DNA from: Bacteroidota bacterium
GTDB lineage: Bacteria; Bacteroidota; Bacteroidia; Bacteroidales; Bacteroidaceae
Length of the DNA: 30,682 nt
Reading direction: 5' to 3'
Assembly (NCBI GenBank): GCA_023425865.1
Contig: JAFABV010000006.1
Span: 1 to 30,682, forward strand
Position 1 is the first letter of the stretch. Every line of letters starts with the position of its first letter. The notes under the pieces are model-generated. The model made no database searches. It was not told the origin of the DNA and worked only from the letters and a program-made list of their open reading frames with translations. The translations under genes and the position numbers were made by a program. Shown in pieces: positions 15,738 to 24,449 of the stretch.

Positions 15738-18700
15738 ATGGAAAAGAAACGCAATATCGTGGAGTGGGCCATGCACTACCGCCACATCGTGATACTCATC
15801 ACGACGGTGCTGGTGGGTTTTGGCGCTTTCGCCCTACAGAAAATCAACAAAAACGAGTTTCCCGACTTCACCGTCAGGCAGGGTGTCGTGGTGGCGGTGT
15901 ATCCCGGAGCCACGTCGAATGAGATAGAAGAGCAGGTCACCAAGCCGCTCGAAAACTATATCTTCACCTTCAAGGAGGTGAAAAAGAGCAAGACCAAGTC
16001 GTACAGCCGCAATGGCATGAGCATCATCCAGGTGGAGCTCAACGACGACATTGCCGGCACCGACAAAGACAACTTCTGGAGCCGCTTCAAGCTCGGCGTG
16101 CAGCAGTACAAGGCGTCGCTGCCCGCGGGAGTGCTGGCGCTTGTGGTGCAAGACGACTTTGGCGACGCCTCGTCGCTGCTCATCACCATGGAGAGTGAAG
16201 ACAAGACCTACCGCGAGCTGCATCACTACATGGACGACCTGAAAGGGCGGCTGCGCGCCATCGAGAGCGTGGGACGCCTCAATGTCTACGGCGAGCAGCA
16301 AGAGCAGATCAGCGTCTATGTAGACGCCCAGCGCCTGTCGCAGTATGGCATCAGCCAGAACCTGGTGTCGGCCGCCCTGATGACCAAGGGCTTCAACACC
16401 ACCGCCGGCGCACGGAAGACCGCCGCCTACGAGGCACCCATACAGGTAGACCACTCACTCAACATGGTGAACGACGTGGAGCAGATGGTGGTGTATGCCT
16501 CGCCCACCGGACAGGTGACGCGCGTGAAAGACATCGCCACCGTGAAGCGCGAGTATGCCGAGCCCACCAGCTACGTCACCAACAACGGCAAGAAGTGCAT
16601 CGTGCTGAGCGTGGAGATGAAGAAGGGGCGCTCGATCACCGAGATGGGTGACGACATCAAGGCCGTATTGCGCGACTTCCAGCAGACGCTGCCCCACGAG
16701 GTGTCGATGTTTACCATCACCGACCAGAGCCAGGTGGTGGGCGACTCGGTGGTGAGTTTCCTGCGCGAGCTGCTCATCGCCATCGTGGCGGTCATCGTGG
16801 TGGTCATCCTGCTCATGCCCCTGCGGGTGGCGCTGGTGGCGGCCAGCACCATTCCCATCACCATCTTTATCTCCATCGGACTGTTTTACGCCTTCGACAT
16901 CGAGCTCAACACTGTGACGCTGGCCGCCCTCATCGTCACCCTCGGCATGATCGTCGATAACTCCATCGTCATCATCGACAACTACGTAGAGCTGCTCGCC
17001 ACGGGCATGGACCGGTGGCACGCCAGCATCAAGAGTGCCTCGCACTTCTTCAAGAGCATCCTCACGGCCACGCTGGCCATCAGCATCACGTTCTTTCCGC
17101 TGCTCATCACCATGACAGGCATGTTTCACGACTTCCTGCTGCTCTTTCCCTGGGCCATCACCTTGGTGCTGCTCATCTCGCTCGTGGTGGCCATGCTGCT
17201 GGTGCCCTTCATGCAGTTTTACTTCATCAAGTCACCCACTGCCGAGGAGACCGCCGCTGAGGGCGGCCGCCGTGGCTTCTCGTTCCTCGGCTGGATGCAG
17301 GGCGTGTACGACCGGCTGCTCGACTTCTGTTTCCGCCATCCCTATGGCGTGGTGGCGGCGGGCGTGGCCTCGATGGTGGTTGGCGGCGGTCTCATTCCCC
17401 TGCTGCCCCAGAAGATGATGCCCGTGGCCGAGCGCAACCAGTTTGCCGTGGAGATCTATCTGCCCACGGGCACCTCGCTGGCTCGCACGGCCGCCGTGGC
17501 CGACTCGTTGGAGCATATCCTGCGCCGCGATGAGCGGGTGGTGGCCGTCGCCTCGTTCAAGGGCACGTCGTCGCCCCGCTTCCAGACCTCGTACGCTCCG
17601 CAGTTCGGTGGCAAAAACTACGCGCAGTTTATTGTCAATACCAAAGGCAACAAAGACACCGAGGCCGTGCTGGCCGATTACCGTATGCGCTACACCAACG
17701 CCTTTCCCGACGCCTATGTGCGCTTCAAGCAACTGTCATACAGTGCCGAGGGCAACTCCATCGAGGTGCGGCTCAGCGGTGACGACTGGGCGCGGCTGAA
17801 GCACACTGCCGACAGCGTGATGGGCGTGATGCGGGCCGACACCAACCTCATCCTCACACGGTGGGATGTCAATGAGCCGCTGCTCACCACCCACGTGAAG
17901 CTCGACGAGCTCAAGGCGGGCAGGCTGGGCATCAGCAATGCGCAGGTGCAGCTCACCATGGCCACGCGCTACAACAGCGCGGGCATACCCGTCACCACCA
18001 TCTGGAACGGCGACTACGGCATACCGGTAATGGTGAAAAGCGACAAGGCCGACCAGGCCACGCCACAAGACATCGCCGACGAGCCCATGGCGGTGGCGGG
18101 CGGACTCACCACCGTGCCGCTCAGGCAGGTGGCAAGGGTGAGCAGCCAGTGGGAAGACGGGCAGATAGCCCACCGCAATGGGGTGCGCACCATCACCGTC
18201 ATGGCCGACGTGGCAGACGGGGTGAATGTCATCGGCATGACGCACAAGCTCCAGAAGCAGTTCACCCAAGACCACATGCCCCAGGGCATCATGCTCTCAT
18301 GGGGCGGCGAAGACGAGCAGGCCAGCGAGGCCAGTCCGCAGATTGTCGGCGGACTGATGATCAGTGTGGTCATCATCTTCTTCCTCATGCTGGGCCATTT
18401 CCGCCGCATCGGCACCGCCCTGCTGCTGCTCGTGTCGCTCACGCTGGTGCTCTTCGGCACGGCCATGGGCGTGCTCATTCCCGGCGGCGAGTTCTCGCTC
18501 ACCTGTTACCTCGGCGTCATCTCACTCATGGGTATCCTCGTGCGCAACGCCATCATCATGTACGACTACGCCGAGGAGCTGCGCGCGACCGAGAAGCTCA
18601 CGGCCCACGAGGCCATCTACCTGAGCGCCAAGCGCCGCATGCGCCCCATCTTCCTTACCTCGGCGGCAGCGTCGATGGGTGTCATCCCGATGATACTCAG

Positions 18701-18857
18701 CGGGTCGGGGCTCTGGGCACCCATGGGCAACGTGATTTTCTATGGCACGCTCATCACCATGCTGTTTATCCTCACCATACTGCCCATAGGCTACTGGCTG
18801 CTCATGAGTGGCACCACCAAGAAGCGGCTGCGCAGAGAGGCGATGGAGAGAGAATGA
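15738..18857 (+). CDS. RND efflux pump inner-membrane permease
   Basis: A 1039-residue resistance-nodulation-division permease with the usual layout: one N-terminal helix, a large periplasmic loop, six helices, a second loop and six helices. It resembles the HAE-type drug pumps by length. In the fourth helix the motif LGMIVDNSIVIIDN places D407 where AcrB has its first proton-relay aspartate, but the next position is N408 instead of D408. The late-helix motif LVRNAIIMYDY has R936 where AcrB has its relay lysine. These changes are common among Bacteroidetes RND pumps as far as I know, but they make the coupling mechanism worth checking. Its substrate is undefined. Confidence 0.93.
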   Translation: MEKKRNIVEWAMHYRHIVILITTVLVGFGAFALQKINKNEFPDFTVRQGVVVAVYPGATSNEIEEQVTKPLENYIFTFKEVKKSKTKSYSRNGMSIIQVELNDDIAGTDKDNFWSRFKLGVQQYKASLPAGVLALVVQDDFGDASSLLITMESEDKTYRELHHYMDDLKGRLRAIESVGRLNVYGEQQEQISVYVDAQRLSQYGISQNLVSAALMTKGFNTTAGARKTAAYEAPIQVDHSLNMVNDVEQMVVYASPTGQVTRVKDIATVKREYAEPTSYVTNNGKKCIVLSVEMKKGRSITEMGDDIKAVLRDFQQTLPHEVSMFTITDQSQVVGDSVVSFLRELLIAIVAVIVVVILLMPLRVALVAASTIPITIFISIGLFYAFDIELNTVTLAALIVTLGMIVDNSIVIIDNYVELLATGMDRWHASIKSASHFFKSILTATLAISITFFPLLITMTGMFHDFLLLFPWAITLVLLISLVVAMLLVPFMQFYFIKSPTAEETAAEGGRRGFSFLGWMQGVYDRLLDFCFRHPYGVVAAGVASMVVGGGLIPLLPQKMMPVAERNQFAVEIYLPTGTSLARTAAVADSLEHILRRDERVVAVASFKGTSSPRFQTSYAPQFGGKNYAQFIVNTKGNKDTEAVLADYRMRYTNAFPDAYVRFKQLSYSAEGNSIEVRLSGDDWARLKHTADSVMGVMRADTNLILTRWDVNEPLLTTHVKLDELKAGRLGISNAQVQLTMATRYNSAGIPVTTIWNGDYGIPVMVKSDKADQATPQDIADEPMAVAGGLTTVPLRQVARVSSQWEDGQIAHRNGVRTITVMADVADGVNVIGMTHKLQKQFTQDHMPQGIMLSWGGEDEQASEASPQIVGGLMISVVIIFFLMLGHFRRIGTALLLLVSLTLVLFGTAMGVLIPGGEFSLTCYLGVISLMGILVRNAIIMYDYAEELRATEKLTAHEAIYLSAKRRMRPIFLTSAAASMGVIPMILSGSGLWAPMGNVIFYGTLITMLFILTILPIGYWLLMSGTTKKRLRREAMERE

Positions 18858-18881
18858 TAATGACCCAACACCAACACAACA

Positions 18882-20246
18882 ATGAAGACAATAGCAAGCA
18901 TCATACTCAGCCTGGTGGCCACGACGGCGGCCATGGCACAACAAGATACGGCCTACACACCGGTGAGGCGGCTCACGCTCGGGCAGGTGAGGCAGGCGGC
19001 CGTAGCCCACAACATGGCCATGCGCTCGGCCGACAACGCCATCAAGCAGGCCGAAGAACAACAGAAGGAGGCCTTCACCAACTATTTCCCGCAGGTGAGT
19101 GCCACGGGAGGCGCCTTCAAGTCGAACCGTGACATGGCCAAGGCCAACCTCAACACCGCCGACCTGCTGCCGGCGTCGGTGGCGTCGGCACTGCCTGCCG
19201 AGATGGTTGCCTCGCTGCCCGCCACGCTGCCGGTGAGCATGCTCGACAAGGGCCTCGTGGCCGGCGCCGTGGCACTGCAACCGGTGTTTATGGGCGGACA
19301 GGTGGTCAACGGCAACAAACTGGCCAAGGTGGGCGTGGCGGTGAGCACGCTGCGCAAGCAGACCACACAGCACGAGGTGGAGCTCACGGCCGAACAGTAT
19401 TACTGGCAAATCGTTACCCTGAAGGAGAAGATGAAAACCATCGACGCCGTGGCGGCACTGCTGACCAAAATCAACAGTGATGTGAGCGTGGCGGTGAAGG
19501 CGGGCATAGGTATGCGCAACGACCTGCTGCGGGTGCAGCTGCGACAAAATGAGGTGGAGAGCAGTCGCATCAAGGTGGACAACGCGCTGAAACTGTCGCG
19601 CATGGTCTTGGCACAGTATATTGGCATGGATGGCAGCGACGTCGATGTGACAACCGACGCCGACCCCGCCGTGCTGCCTGCCGCGCCCACCATCAAGGTT
19701 GACCACGACCGGGCGGTGGTCTACACGCCCGAATACCAGTTGCTGCAAAAGAACGTGGAGGCCTCGACGCTACAGCGTAAGTTGGAGATGGGCAAGCTCT
19801 TGCCGTCGGTGGCGGTGGGTGCGGGCTACAACTACTATGACATGGGCAGCGGCATTGACAACCACTTCGGGGCGGTATTCGCCACGGTGAGCGTGCCGCT
19901 GTCGGGATGGTGGGGCGGCTCGCATGCCGTCAAGCGCCGTAAACTGGCCGAGCAGAACGCGCGCGAGCAACTCGCCGACAACACCCAACTGCTGAAAATA
20001 AGGATGCAGAAAAACTGGAACGACGTGGACGATGCCTACAAGCAACTGCTATTGGCCCGGAAAAGCATTGAGCAGAGTGAGGAGAACCTGCGGCTCAACC
20101 GCGACTACTACCAGGCGGGTACGGTAACGATGAACGACCTGCTCACCGCCCAGCAGGAGTATCAGCAGAGTCGCGACCGTTACACCGATGCCTATGCCGC
20201 CCTCCAAATGAAAATCGTGGAGTATAAGCAGAGCGTGGGGGAATAG
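18882..20246 (+). CDS. TolC-family outer-membrane efflux protein
   Basis: A 454-residue outer-membrane channel. A signal peptide ends near AAMAQQ, followed by LTLGQVRQAAVAHNMAMRSADNAIKQAEEQQKEAFTNYFPQVSATGG, the classic start of the first TolC repeat. The second repeat begins around PEYQLLQKNVEASTLQRKLEMGKLLPSVAVGAGYNY. The C-terminus has LNRDYYQAGTVTMNDLLTAQQEYQQSRDRYTDAYAALQ, typical of the family. It begins 24 bp after the pump gene and completes the tripartite system. Confidence 0.93.
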   Translation: MKTIASIILSLVATTAAMAQQDTAYTPVRRLTLGQVRQAAVAHNMAMRSADNAIKQAEEQQKEAFTNYFPQVSATGGAFKSNRDMAKANLNTADLLPASVASALPAEMVASLPATLPVSMLDKGLVAGAVALQPVFMGGQVVNGNKLAKVGVAVSTLRKQTTQHEVELTAEQYYWQIVTLKEKMKTIDAVAALLTKINSDVSVAVKAGIGMRNDLLRVQLRQNEVESSRIKVDNALKLSRMVLAQYIGMDGSDVDVTTDADPAVLPAAPTIKVDHDRAVVYTPEYQLLQKNVEASTLQRKLEMGKLLPSVAVGAGYNYYDMGSGIDNHFGAVFATVSVPLSGWWGGSHAVKRRKLAEQNAREQLADNTQLLKIRMQKNWNDVDDAYKQLLLARKSIEQSEENLRLNRDYYQAGTVTMNDLLTAQQEYQQSRDRYTDAYAALQMKIVEYKQSVGE

Positions 20247-20421
20247 CCACGCTGGCCTTCGCCGTGCCAGAGGGCCACGGCTTGGCGGCGGTGGCACGCC
20301 CCCCTCTCTGTGTGTGGAAAATGCGATGGGGGAGGGGGGATGGATGCCCTCTGTTGGCCTAAATGTGCGCGGGGATGGTGGATTGTGGATGAAAAGGGCT
20401 ACCTTTGCATGAGCAAAAAAC
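20247..20421. other. Intergenic region before PBP4 gene
   Basis: This 175-bp region separates the efflux operon from the PBP4 gene. It has GC-rich runs (CGGCTTGGCGGCGG..., GGGGGAGGGGGG) and a -7 box at its end, but no clear hairpin terminator. Confidence 0.4.
20400..20407 (+). promoter_or_regulatory. -7 promoter element, PBP4 gene
   Basis: TACCTTTG fits TAnnTTTG, 14 bp before the first possible ATG (20422) and 29 bp before the second (20437). The nearest TTG upstream is only 14 bp away, so the -33 is poor. Confidence 0.5.
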
Positions 20422-21693
20422 ATGCGAAGCTACAAAATGAACAAACTTCATAATAAGATTACCCCATTTCTTGCCGTCGCCCTGGCGGCATGCACCCTCA
20501 CGGGCTGCGGCAACGACAAAAAGGCCGCTCCGCCCGTGCGCCAACGTGCCGACGTGCCCGTGGACCCATCCCTGCGCCAACGCTTGGAGGCCTTTGCGCA
20601 AGAGCGGCGACCTAACGGTAAGTTTGGTTTTCAGGTCTACGACCTCACTGCCGACAAACCGGTCTATGGCTATAACGAGCACCTTGCCCAGCCCTCAGCC
20701 TCGTCGATGAAACTCGTCAGCGGCGTGGCGGCCCTTCACCTGCTGGGCACCAACTACTATTACAACACGGCCGTGTTTACCCGTGGCACGATGAGGCAAG
20801 ACACGCTGCAGGGCGACATCGCCTTCAAGGGTAGCCTCGACCCGCAAATCAATGCCCCCGACCTCGCGATATTTGCCAAGGCCCTGCGCCGCAAGGGCAT
20901 CAGGCGGGTGAGCGGGCGCGTATGGGTGGACCTTGTCATCAGCAAGCCCGTGACCAGCGAGCCCCACTGGTATCCGTGGGACCTGTCGTTCTCTAAGTAC
21001 GGCCTCTTCTTCAAGGGCGCTCCCCGTATCGTCAACGAGTGGAAGCATGCCCTGCGCAATGCGGGCATCGCCGTGGCCGACAGCCAGATGGTGATGGGGC
21101 GTGTGCCCAAGGACGTGCACTGTGTCTTCCGCTTCCGCCGCCGCGTCGATACCGTCATCCGGCGCATGTGGAAGAACAGCTCCAACACCCAGGCCACGGC
21201 GTTGCTCTATGCCATCGGCCACAAGGTGAACCCCAAGGCCGAACCCACGGCTGCCGGCGTGAACTACCTCCGTATCTTTGTACGCGACAGTCTGGCCCTG
21301 AAAGACTCTACGCTCGTCATCCACGATGGCTGCGGCCTCTGCACGCACAACCACCTCTCGCCAGAGGCGCTCACCACGGTGCTGCGCTATGGCTATCAGC
21401 GCAAGGAAATCTACCGCCAGCTCAACCTGCACCTCTCGATTGCCGGTGTTGACGGCACCGCCCGCCAACTGCTGCCCGGTGAGATTACACGTGGCAAGGT
21501 ACGCGCCAAGACAGGCACGCTCTCTCACCCCTATGGCATCAGTTCTCTGGCCGGTTATGTGGAGGGCAACGACGGCCATCTGTTGGCCTTCGCCATCATG
21601 GATAGTGAGATGTCGGTGCTCGATGCGCACGTGCTGCAACGTAAGCTCTGCGAAGCGATACTCAAACCGAATAAGGAGAAGAAGAGTAGATAG
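20422..21693 (+). CDS. dacB: D-alanyl-D-alanine carboxypeptidase/endopeptidase (PBP4-like lipoprotein)
   Basis: A 423-residue peptidase S13 family enzyme that trims or cleaves peptidoglycan cross-links in the periplasm. All three active-site motifs are present: S94-S-M-K97 (nucleophile S94), S253-S-N255 and K363-T-G365. The N-terminus has a lipobox (LTGC, C29), so it should be membrane-anchored, unlike soluble E. coli PBP4. The start is either 20422 (MRSYKMNKL...) or 20437 (MNKLHNK...); both give the same mature protein. It stands alone, followed by a repeat block whose first hairpin may terminate the message. Confidence 0.92.
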   Translation: MRSYKMNKLHNKITPFLAVALAACTLTGCGNDKKAAPPVRQRADVPVDPSLRQRLEAFAQERRPNGKFGFQVYDLTADKPVYGYNEHLAQPSASSMKLVSGVAALHLLGTNYYYNTAVFTRGTMRQDTLQGDIAFKGSLDPQINAPDLAIFAKALRRKGIRRVSGRVWVDLVISKPVTSEPHWYPWDLSFSKYGLFFKGAPRIVNEWKHALRNAGIAVADSQMVMGRVPKDVHCVFRFRRRVDTVIRRMWKNSSNTQATALLYAIGHKVNPKAEPTAAGVNYLRIFVRDSLALKDSTLVIHDGCGLCTHNHLSPEALTTVLRYGYQRKEIYRQLNLHLSIAGVDGTARQLLPGEITRGKVRAKTGTLSHPYGISSLAGYVEGNDGHLLAFAIMDSEMSVLDAHVLQRKLCEAILKPNKEKKSR

Positions 21694-22266
21694 GTGCGAT
21701 GGCGTGTTTTTGGCACGCAGGGTTTTGGGGTACGCAGGTTTTATTTTGCCACGCAGGGGTGTTTGTTTTGCCACGCAGAGGTGTTTGTTTTGGCACGCAG
21801 AGGCGCAGAGGTTTTGGAGTTTTTCTTCTGCAGAGTTTTTGGGCACGCAGAGGCGCAGCTCCCAACCCTCTGCGGCTCTGCGTGCTAAAAATAATTTCCG
21901 CGTGCCCCCAAAAACTCCTGCGCGAAATGCACACCCCTTCGCATGTTTTCTTTTTAACACGGATGGCACGGATTTTTCGGAATTACCATCCGGCACACCT
22001 TGATACTACGGAGCATCGCGTCGCGATGGGCGGATGGTACGGAAACCTGCATGCGTTTACTTCTATTCTCCATTACTCCTCGGGCCATCGGCCCTCTGAT
22101 GCCATCCTCTCCTCTACATCAAAGATGCGCAGCTCCCAACCCTCTGCGGCTCTGCGTGCCAAAAATAATTTCCGCGTGCCCCCAAAAAATCCCGCGCGAA
22201 ATAACCACCCCCTCGCATGTTTTCTTTTTAACACGGATGGCACGGAAATCTCGGAATTACCATTCG
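21694..22266. repeat. Repeat block, left half, with 124-bp direct duplication
   Basis: The block starts with CACGCAG modules spaced about 22 bp (around 21713-21800). It then contains a near-identical direct duplication: 21857-21980 and 22131-22254 (offset 274), both running from AGCTCCCAACCCTCTGCGG through AACACGGATGGCACGG. The two copies differ at only a few positions, so the duplication looks recent. No gene is credible here. Confidence 0.8.
21843..21885. terminator. Hairpin after PBP4 gene, possible terminator
   Basis: GCACGCAGAGGCGCAG (21843-21858) pairs with CTGCGGCTCTGCGTGC (21870-21885) with one mismatch and an 11-base loop. TAAAAATAATTT follows. It belongs to the CACGCAGAG repeat family, so terminator function is only a possibility. 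Confidence 0.4.
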
Positions 22267-22570
22267 TCTCCCCGGAGTTCTCGTACCCCGAAGGGGTTGA
22301 ACGTTTGATAGGGCAGGGTTGGCGCGAAGCGACTACCCTGTCTAACCGTAGTATCGGATGTATAAGAACTCTGTAGGAGTTCAACGTTTTATGGATTATG
22401 GTGGGCGCGATGCGTTGTTGGCTGTGGTAGCTTGTTGAACTCCTACAGAGTTCATCCATCCGGCGCGGGCGTAGACACGGTAGGCACGTCATGTCTCCCT
22501 GCGGTCGCCATTCCGGCCAACCGTGCCCTATCAAGAGTTTTCCTTCGGGGAAAGTCAATGGATTGTGAGG
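22267..22570. repeat. Nested inverted-repeat core
   Basis: An inner perfect 20-bp inverted repeat, GAACTCTGTAGGAGTTCAAC (22366-22385) against 22434-22453, encloses 48 bases. An imperfect outer pair surrounds it: GTTTGATAGGGCAGGGTTGGC (around 22302-22323) against the reverse complement of GCCAACCGTGCCCTATCAAG (around 22516-22535). The central sequence has no gene. Confidence 0.75.
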
Positions 22571-23032
22571 AATATTTCTTGGGCGCTACCATATTCCGCA
22601 GTGCGAGGGGGTGGTCAATGGGAAAGGGGAGGCAGGTTTCCGTGGTATCCGCCCATCGCATTGCGATGATCTGTACTATCAAAGTGTGCCGGATGGTAAT
22701 TCCGAAATTTCCGTGTTATCCGTGTTAAAAAAAACATGCGTGGTGGTGGGAATTTCCCCGCAGGCCTTTGGCACGCAGGTGTGTGTTTTTGCACGCAGAG
22801 GCGCAGAGAGGTGTGAGTTGTGCATCTGCGATGCGGAGGAAGGGATGGTATGTCGATGCTGGGCACCTCCTCTACAGGTGGATATTACAACGCGAACCTC
22901 AATAGCTGAGGGCTTCGCGAGGCACGAGCGAAGCCCTCAGCTATTGAGCGGTGCCTTCCCGAGGCACAAAGCAAGGTGGGGCAGACCTTTGCGATGCAGA
23001 GACGCGGTACATGCCCTTGGCGCGGTGCCTCA
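22571..23032. repeat. Repeat block, right half
   Basis: Bases 22631-22740 are an inverted copy of 21940-22050 (the AACACGGATGGCACGG to GATGGGCGGATACCACGG module). Thus most of 21.9-22.7 kb is one large imperfect inverted repeat around the 22.4 kb core. Bases 22853-22990 are a direct copy of 12357-12495 from the other repeat block, beginning with ATGCTGGGCACCTCCTC. A perfect 20-bp hairpin lies at 22898-22917/22929-22948. Confidence 0.8.
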
Positions 23033-24253
23033 TCAACGCTTATGGTTCTTCTTGAGAAAACTCTCTATTCCCTTCTCCAGGCTTTGGGTGGGTTCGATGA
23101 TATTATATTGTTCCCAGAACAGTGGGTCACTGAAGTAGGACACCCTATCGTACAGGGCTTCGCGACTCTGGAAGCTGCTCTTACCCTTGATGGGCTGCAC
23201 ATCGGTCGTCCGCTGATCGGTGACCACCGCCTCAGCCGTCACCTTGTAAGGTGAGGCAAACAACCGTCGGCGCCACTCGCAGCGGAAACTCACGTCGGTG
23301 CGGATGTAGTTGAGCGATAGTCGTCCGGCATTGTCGGGCTTGTAGTCTATGCGGATGTCGAGCGCGAGAGGCTTGAAACGCACGCCGGCAGGCTTGCTGT
23401 AAAGCATATAGCGCGTGGCCTTGTCACGGTCAGAAATATCCAGTTCCAACTGTATATGTGTGATGCCCAATGTCTCGGTGTCAATGTAAAAGTCGCCCAT
23501 CAACAGCGCGTAGTTGGCCGCCATCTTGGGCTTGATGGTCACCACCACTTGCTGCCTGCCCTGCGCCAGCGGTCCGGGGCGCATCGAAAAACTATAATAC
23601 GACAACAGTTCGTCGTTGAGCAGGTAACTCGGGTCTTTCACCATGTCGAGGTCTATGGGCATCACCGGACCGCCCGCAATCTTCGCGCCCAGCGTGTCAC
23701 TGGCCTGCGTCGATACCAGTCGCCGCGCCTTGCGAATGGCCACACGGTCACGGCTTACCCCCTGACCATAAGGCGACTTATACATGTCGGTGACCGCCTC
23801 TGCCACATAGATAAACCGCTTGCCCTTGCGCGTGGTCTCTCTATAAAAACATTGTTGCATTGCAGGCTGCACCACATAGTTGTTGGGCACTTGGGCCATG
23901 GCCATTTTCAGAATGTCTTCAGGCGAGGCCACCAGCACTTCGGCAAGGGTCACCGTCGTGGCATGCAGCCTTATCGCCAGTGGCTGCCCGTCATGGGGCA
24001 ATGCCACCCGCTGGGCAGCATAACCTAAGCACGACACCTGAAGGTGGCGCGTGGCAACAGGCACCTTGATGGTGAAGCGGCCATCGTCGTTGGTCACGGT
24101 GGCCGTACGACCGTCATCGGCTACCACCGATGCCGCGGCAATGGGCTTGCCTGTATCCTCAGCCGACACCTTGCCACTCACGCTCACCGTCTGTTGCGCC
24201 ATCACTGGTAACGCCAACAAAAGAAACTGTAGAAGAACAACGATTATACGCAT
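23033..24253 (-). CDS. Exported CarboxypepD_reg-like domain protein
   Basis: A 406-residue protein with a signal peptide (ALPVMA-QQ). A CarboxypepD_reg-like beta-sandwich follows at about residues 22-105 (VSGKVSAEDTGKPIAAASVVADDGRTATVTNDDGRFTIKVP...LQVSCLGYAAQRVAL), a common Bacteroidetes module at the start of outer-membrane proteins. The remaining 300 residues (ILKMAMAQVPNNYVVQPAMQQCFYRET...) match a pattern seen in Bacteroidetes hypothetical exported proteins. It lacks the TonB-dependent barrel usually found after this module. Function unknown, probably envelope-located. Confidence 0.8.
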   Translation of the reverse strand: MRIIVVLLQFLLLALPVMAQQTVSVSGKVSAEDTGKPIAAASVVADDGRTATVTNDDGRFTIKVPVATRHLQVSCLGYAAQRVALPHDGQPLAIRLHATTVTLAEVLVASPEDILKMAMAQVPNNYVVQPAMQQCFYRETTRKGKRFIYVAEAVTDMYKSPYGQGVSRDRVAIRKARRLVSTQASDTLGAKIAGGPVMPIDLDMVKDPSYLLNDELLSYYSFSMRPGPLAQGRQQVVVTIKPKMAANYALLMGDFYIDTETLGITHIQLELDISDRDKATRYMLYSKPAGVRFKPLALDIRIDYKPDNAGRLSLNYIRTDVSFRCEWRRRLFASPYKVTAEAVVTDQRTTDVQPIKGKSSFQSREALYDRVSYFSDPLFWEQYNIIEPTQSLEKGIESFLKKNHKR

Positions 24254-24285
24254 AAGAGTAGATTGAATGATGGTACCTTATTTTG

Positions 24286-24293
24286 CAAATATA
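24286..24293 (-). promoter_or_regulatory. -7 promoter element, CarboxypepD_reg gene
   Basis: TATATTTG on the minus strand, 32 bp before the ATG. No CAA at the right distance for a -33 box. Confidence 0.45.
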
Positions 24294-24383
24294 AGTAATT
24301 CCCACGAGAAAATGTAACTTTACCAATAAAATAAAATGTTAGTGCCAAAAACATGAAAATGAAGTAAAAAACCACGATAATAC

Positions 24384-24413
24384 TTGCAAATAGGATAATT
24401 CTTTGTAACTTTG
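24384..24413 (+). promoter_or_regulatory. Promoter of RpoD-like sigma gene
   Basis: TTG at 24384-24386 is followed after 19 bp by TAACTTTG at 24406-24413, a good Bacteroidetes promoter, 36 bp before the ATG. Confidence 0.65.
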
Positions 24414-24449
24414 TGACTAATCTATTTAAAGAACTTAAAGACCTGAGAA

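Noticed and set aside
14524..15738. 404-residue antisense frame over the efflux adaptor
   Set aside because: It is the shadow of a GC-rich real gene: rich in H, G, R and L with no domain pattern, whereas the plus strand has a full adaptor protein.
18522..19748. 408-residue antisense frame spanning pump and channel genes
   Set aside because: It covers the end of one clear gene and most of another on the opposite strand and has a shadow-like composition.
20695..21996. 433-residue antisense frame over the PBP4 gene
   Set aside because: The plus-strand gene has all three penicillin-binding motifs. The antisense start lies in the repeat block.
21699..22376. 225-residue frame in the repeat block
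   Set aside because: It is made of the CACGCAG and ACACGGATGG repeat modules, so it is open by composition only.
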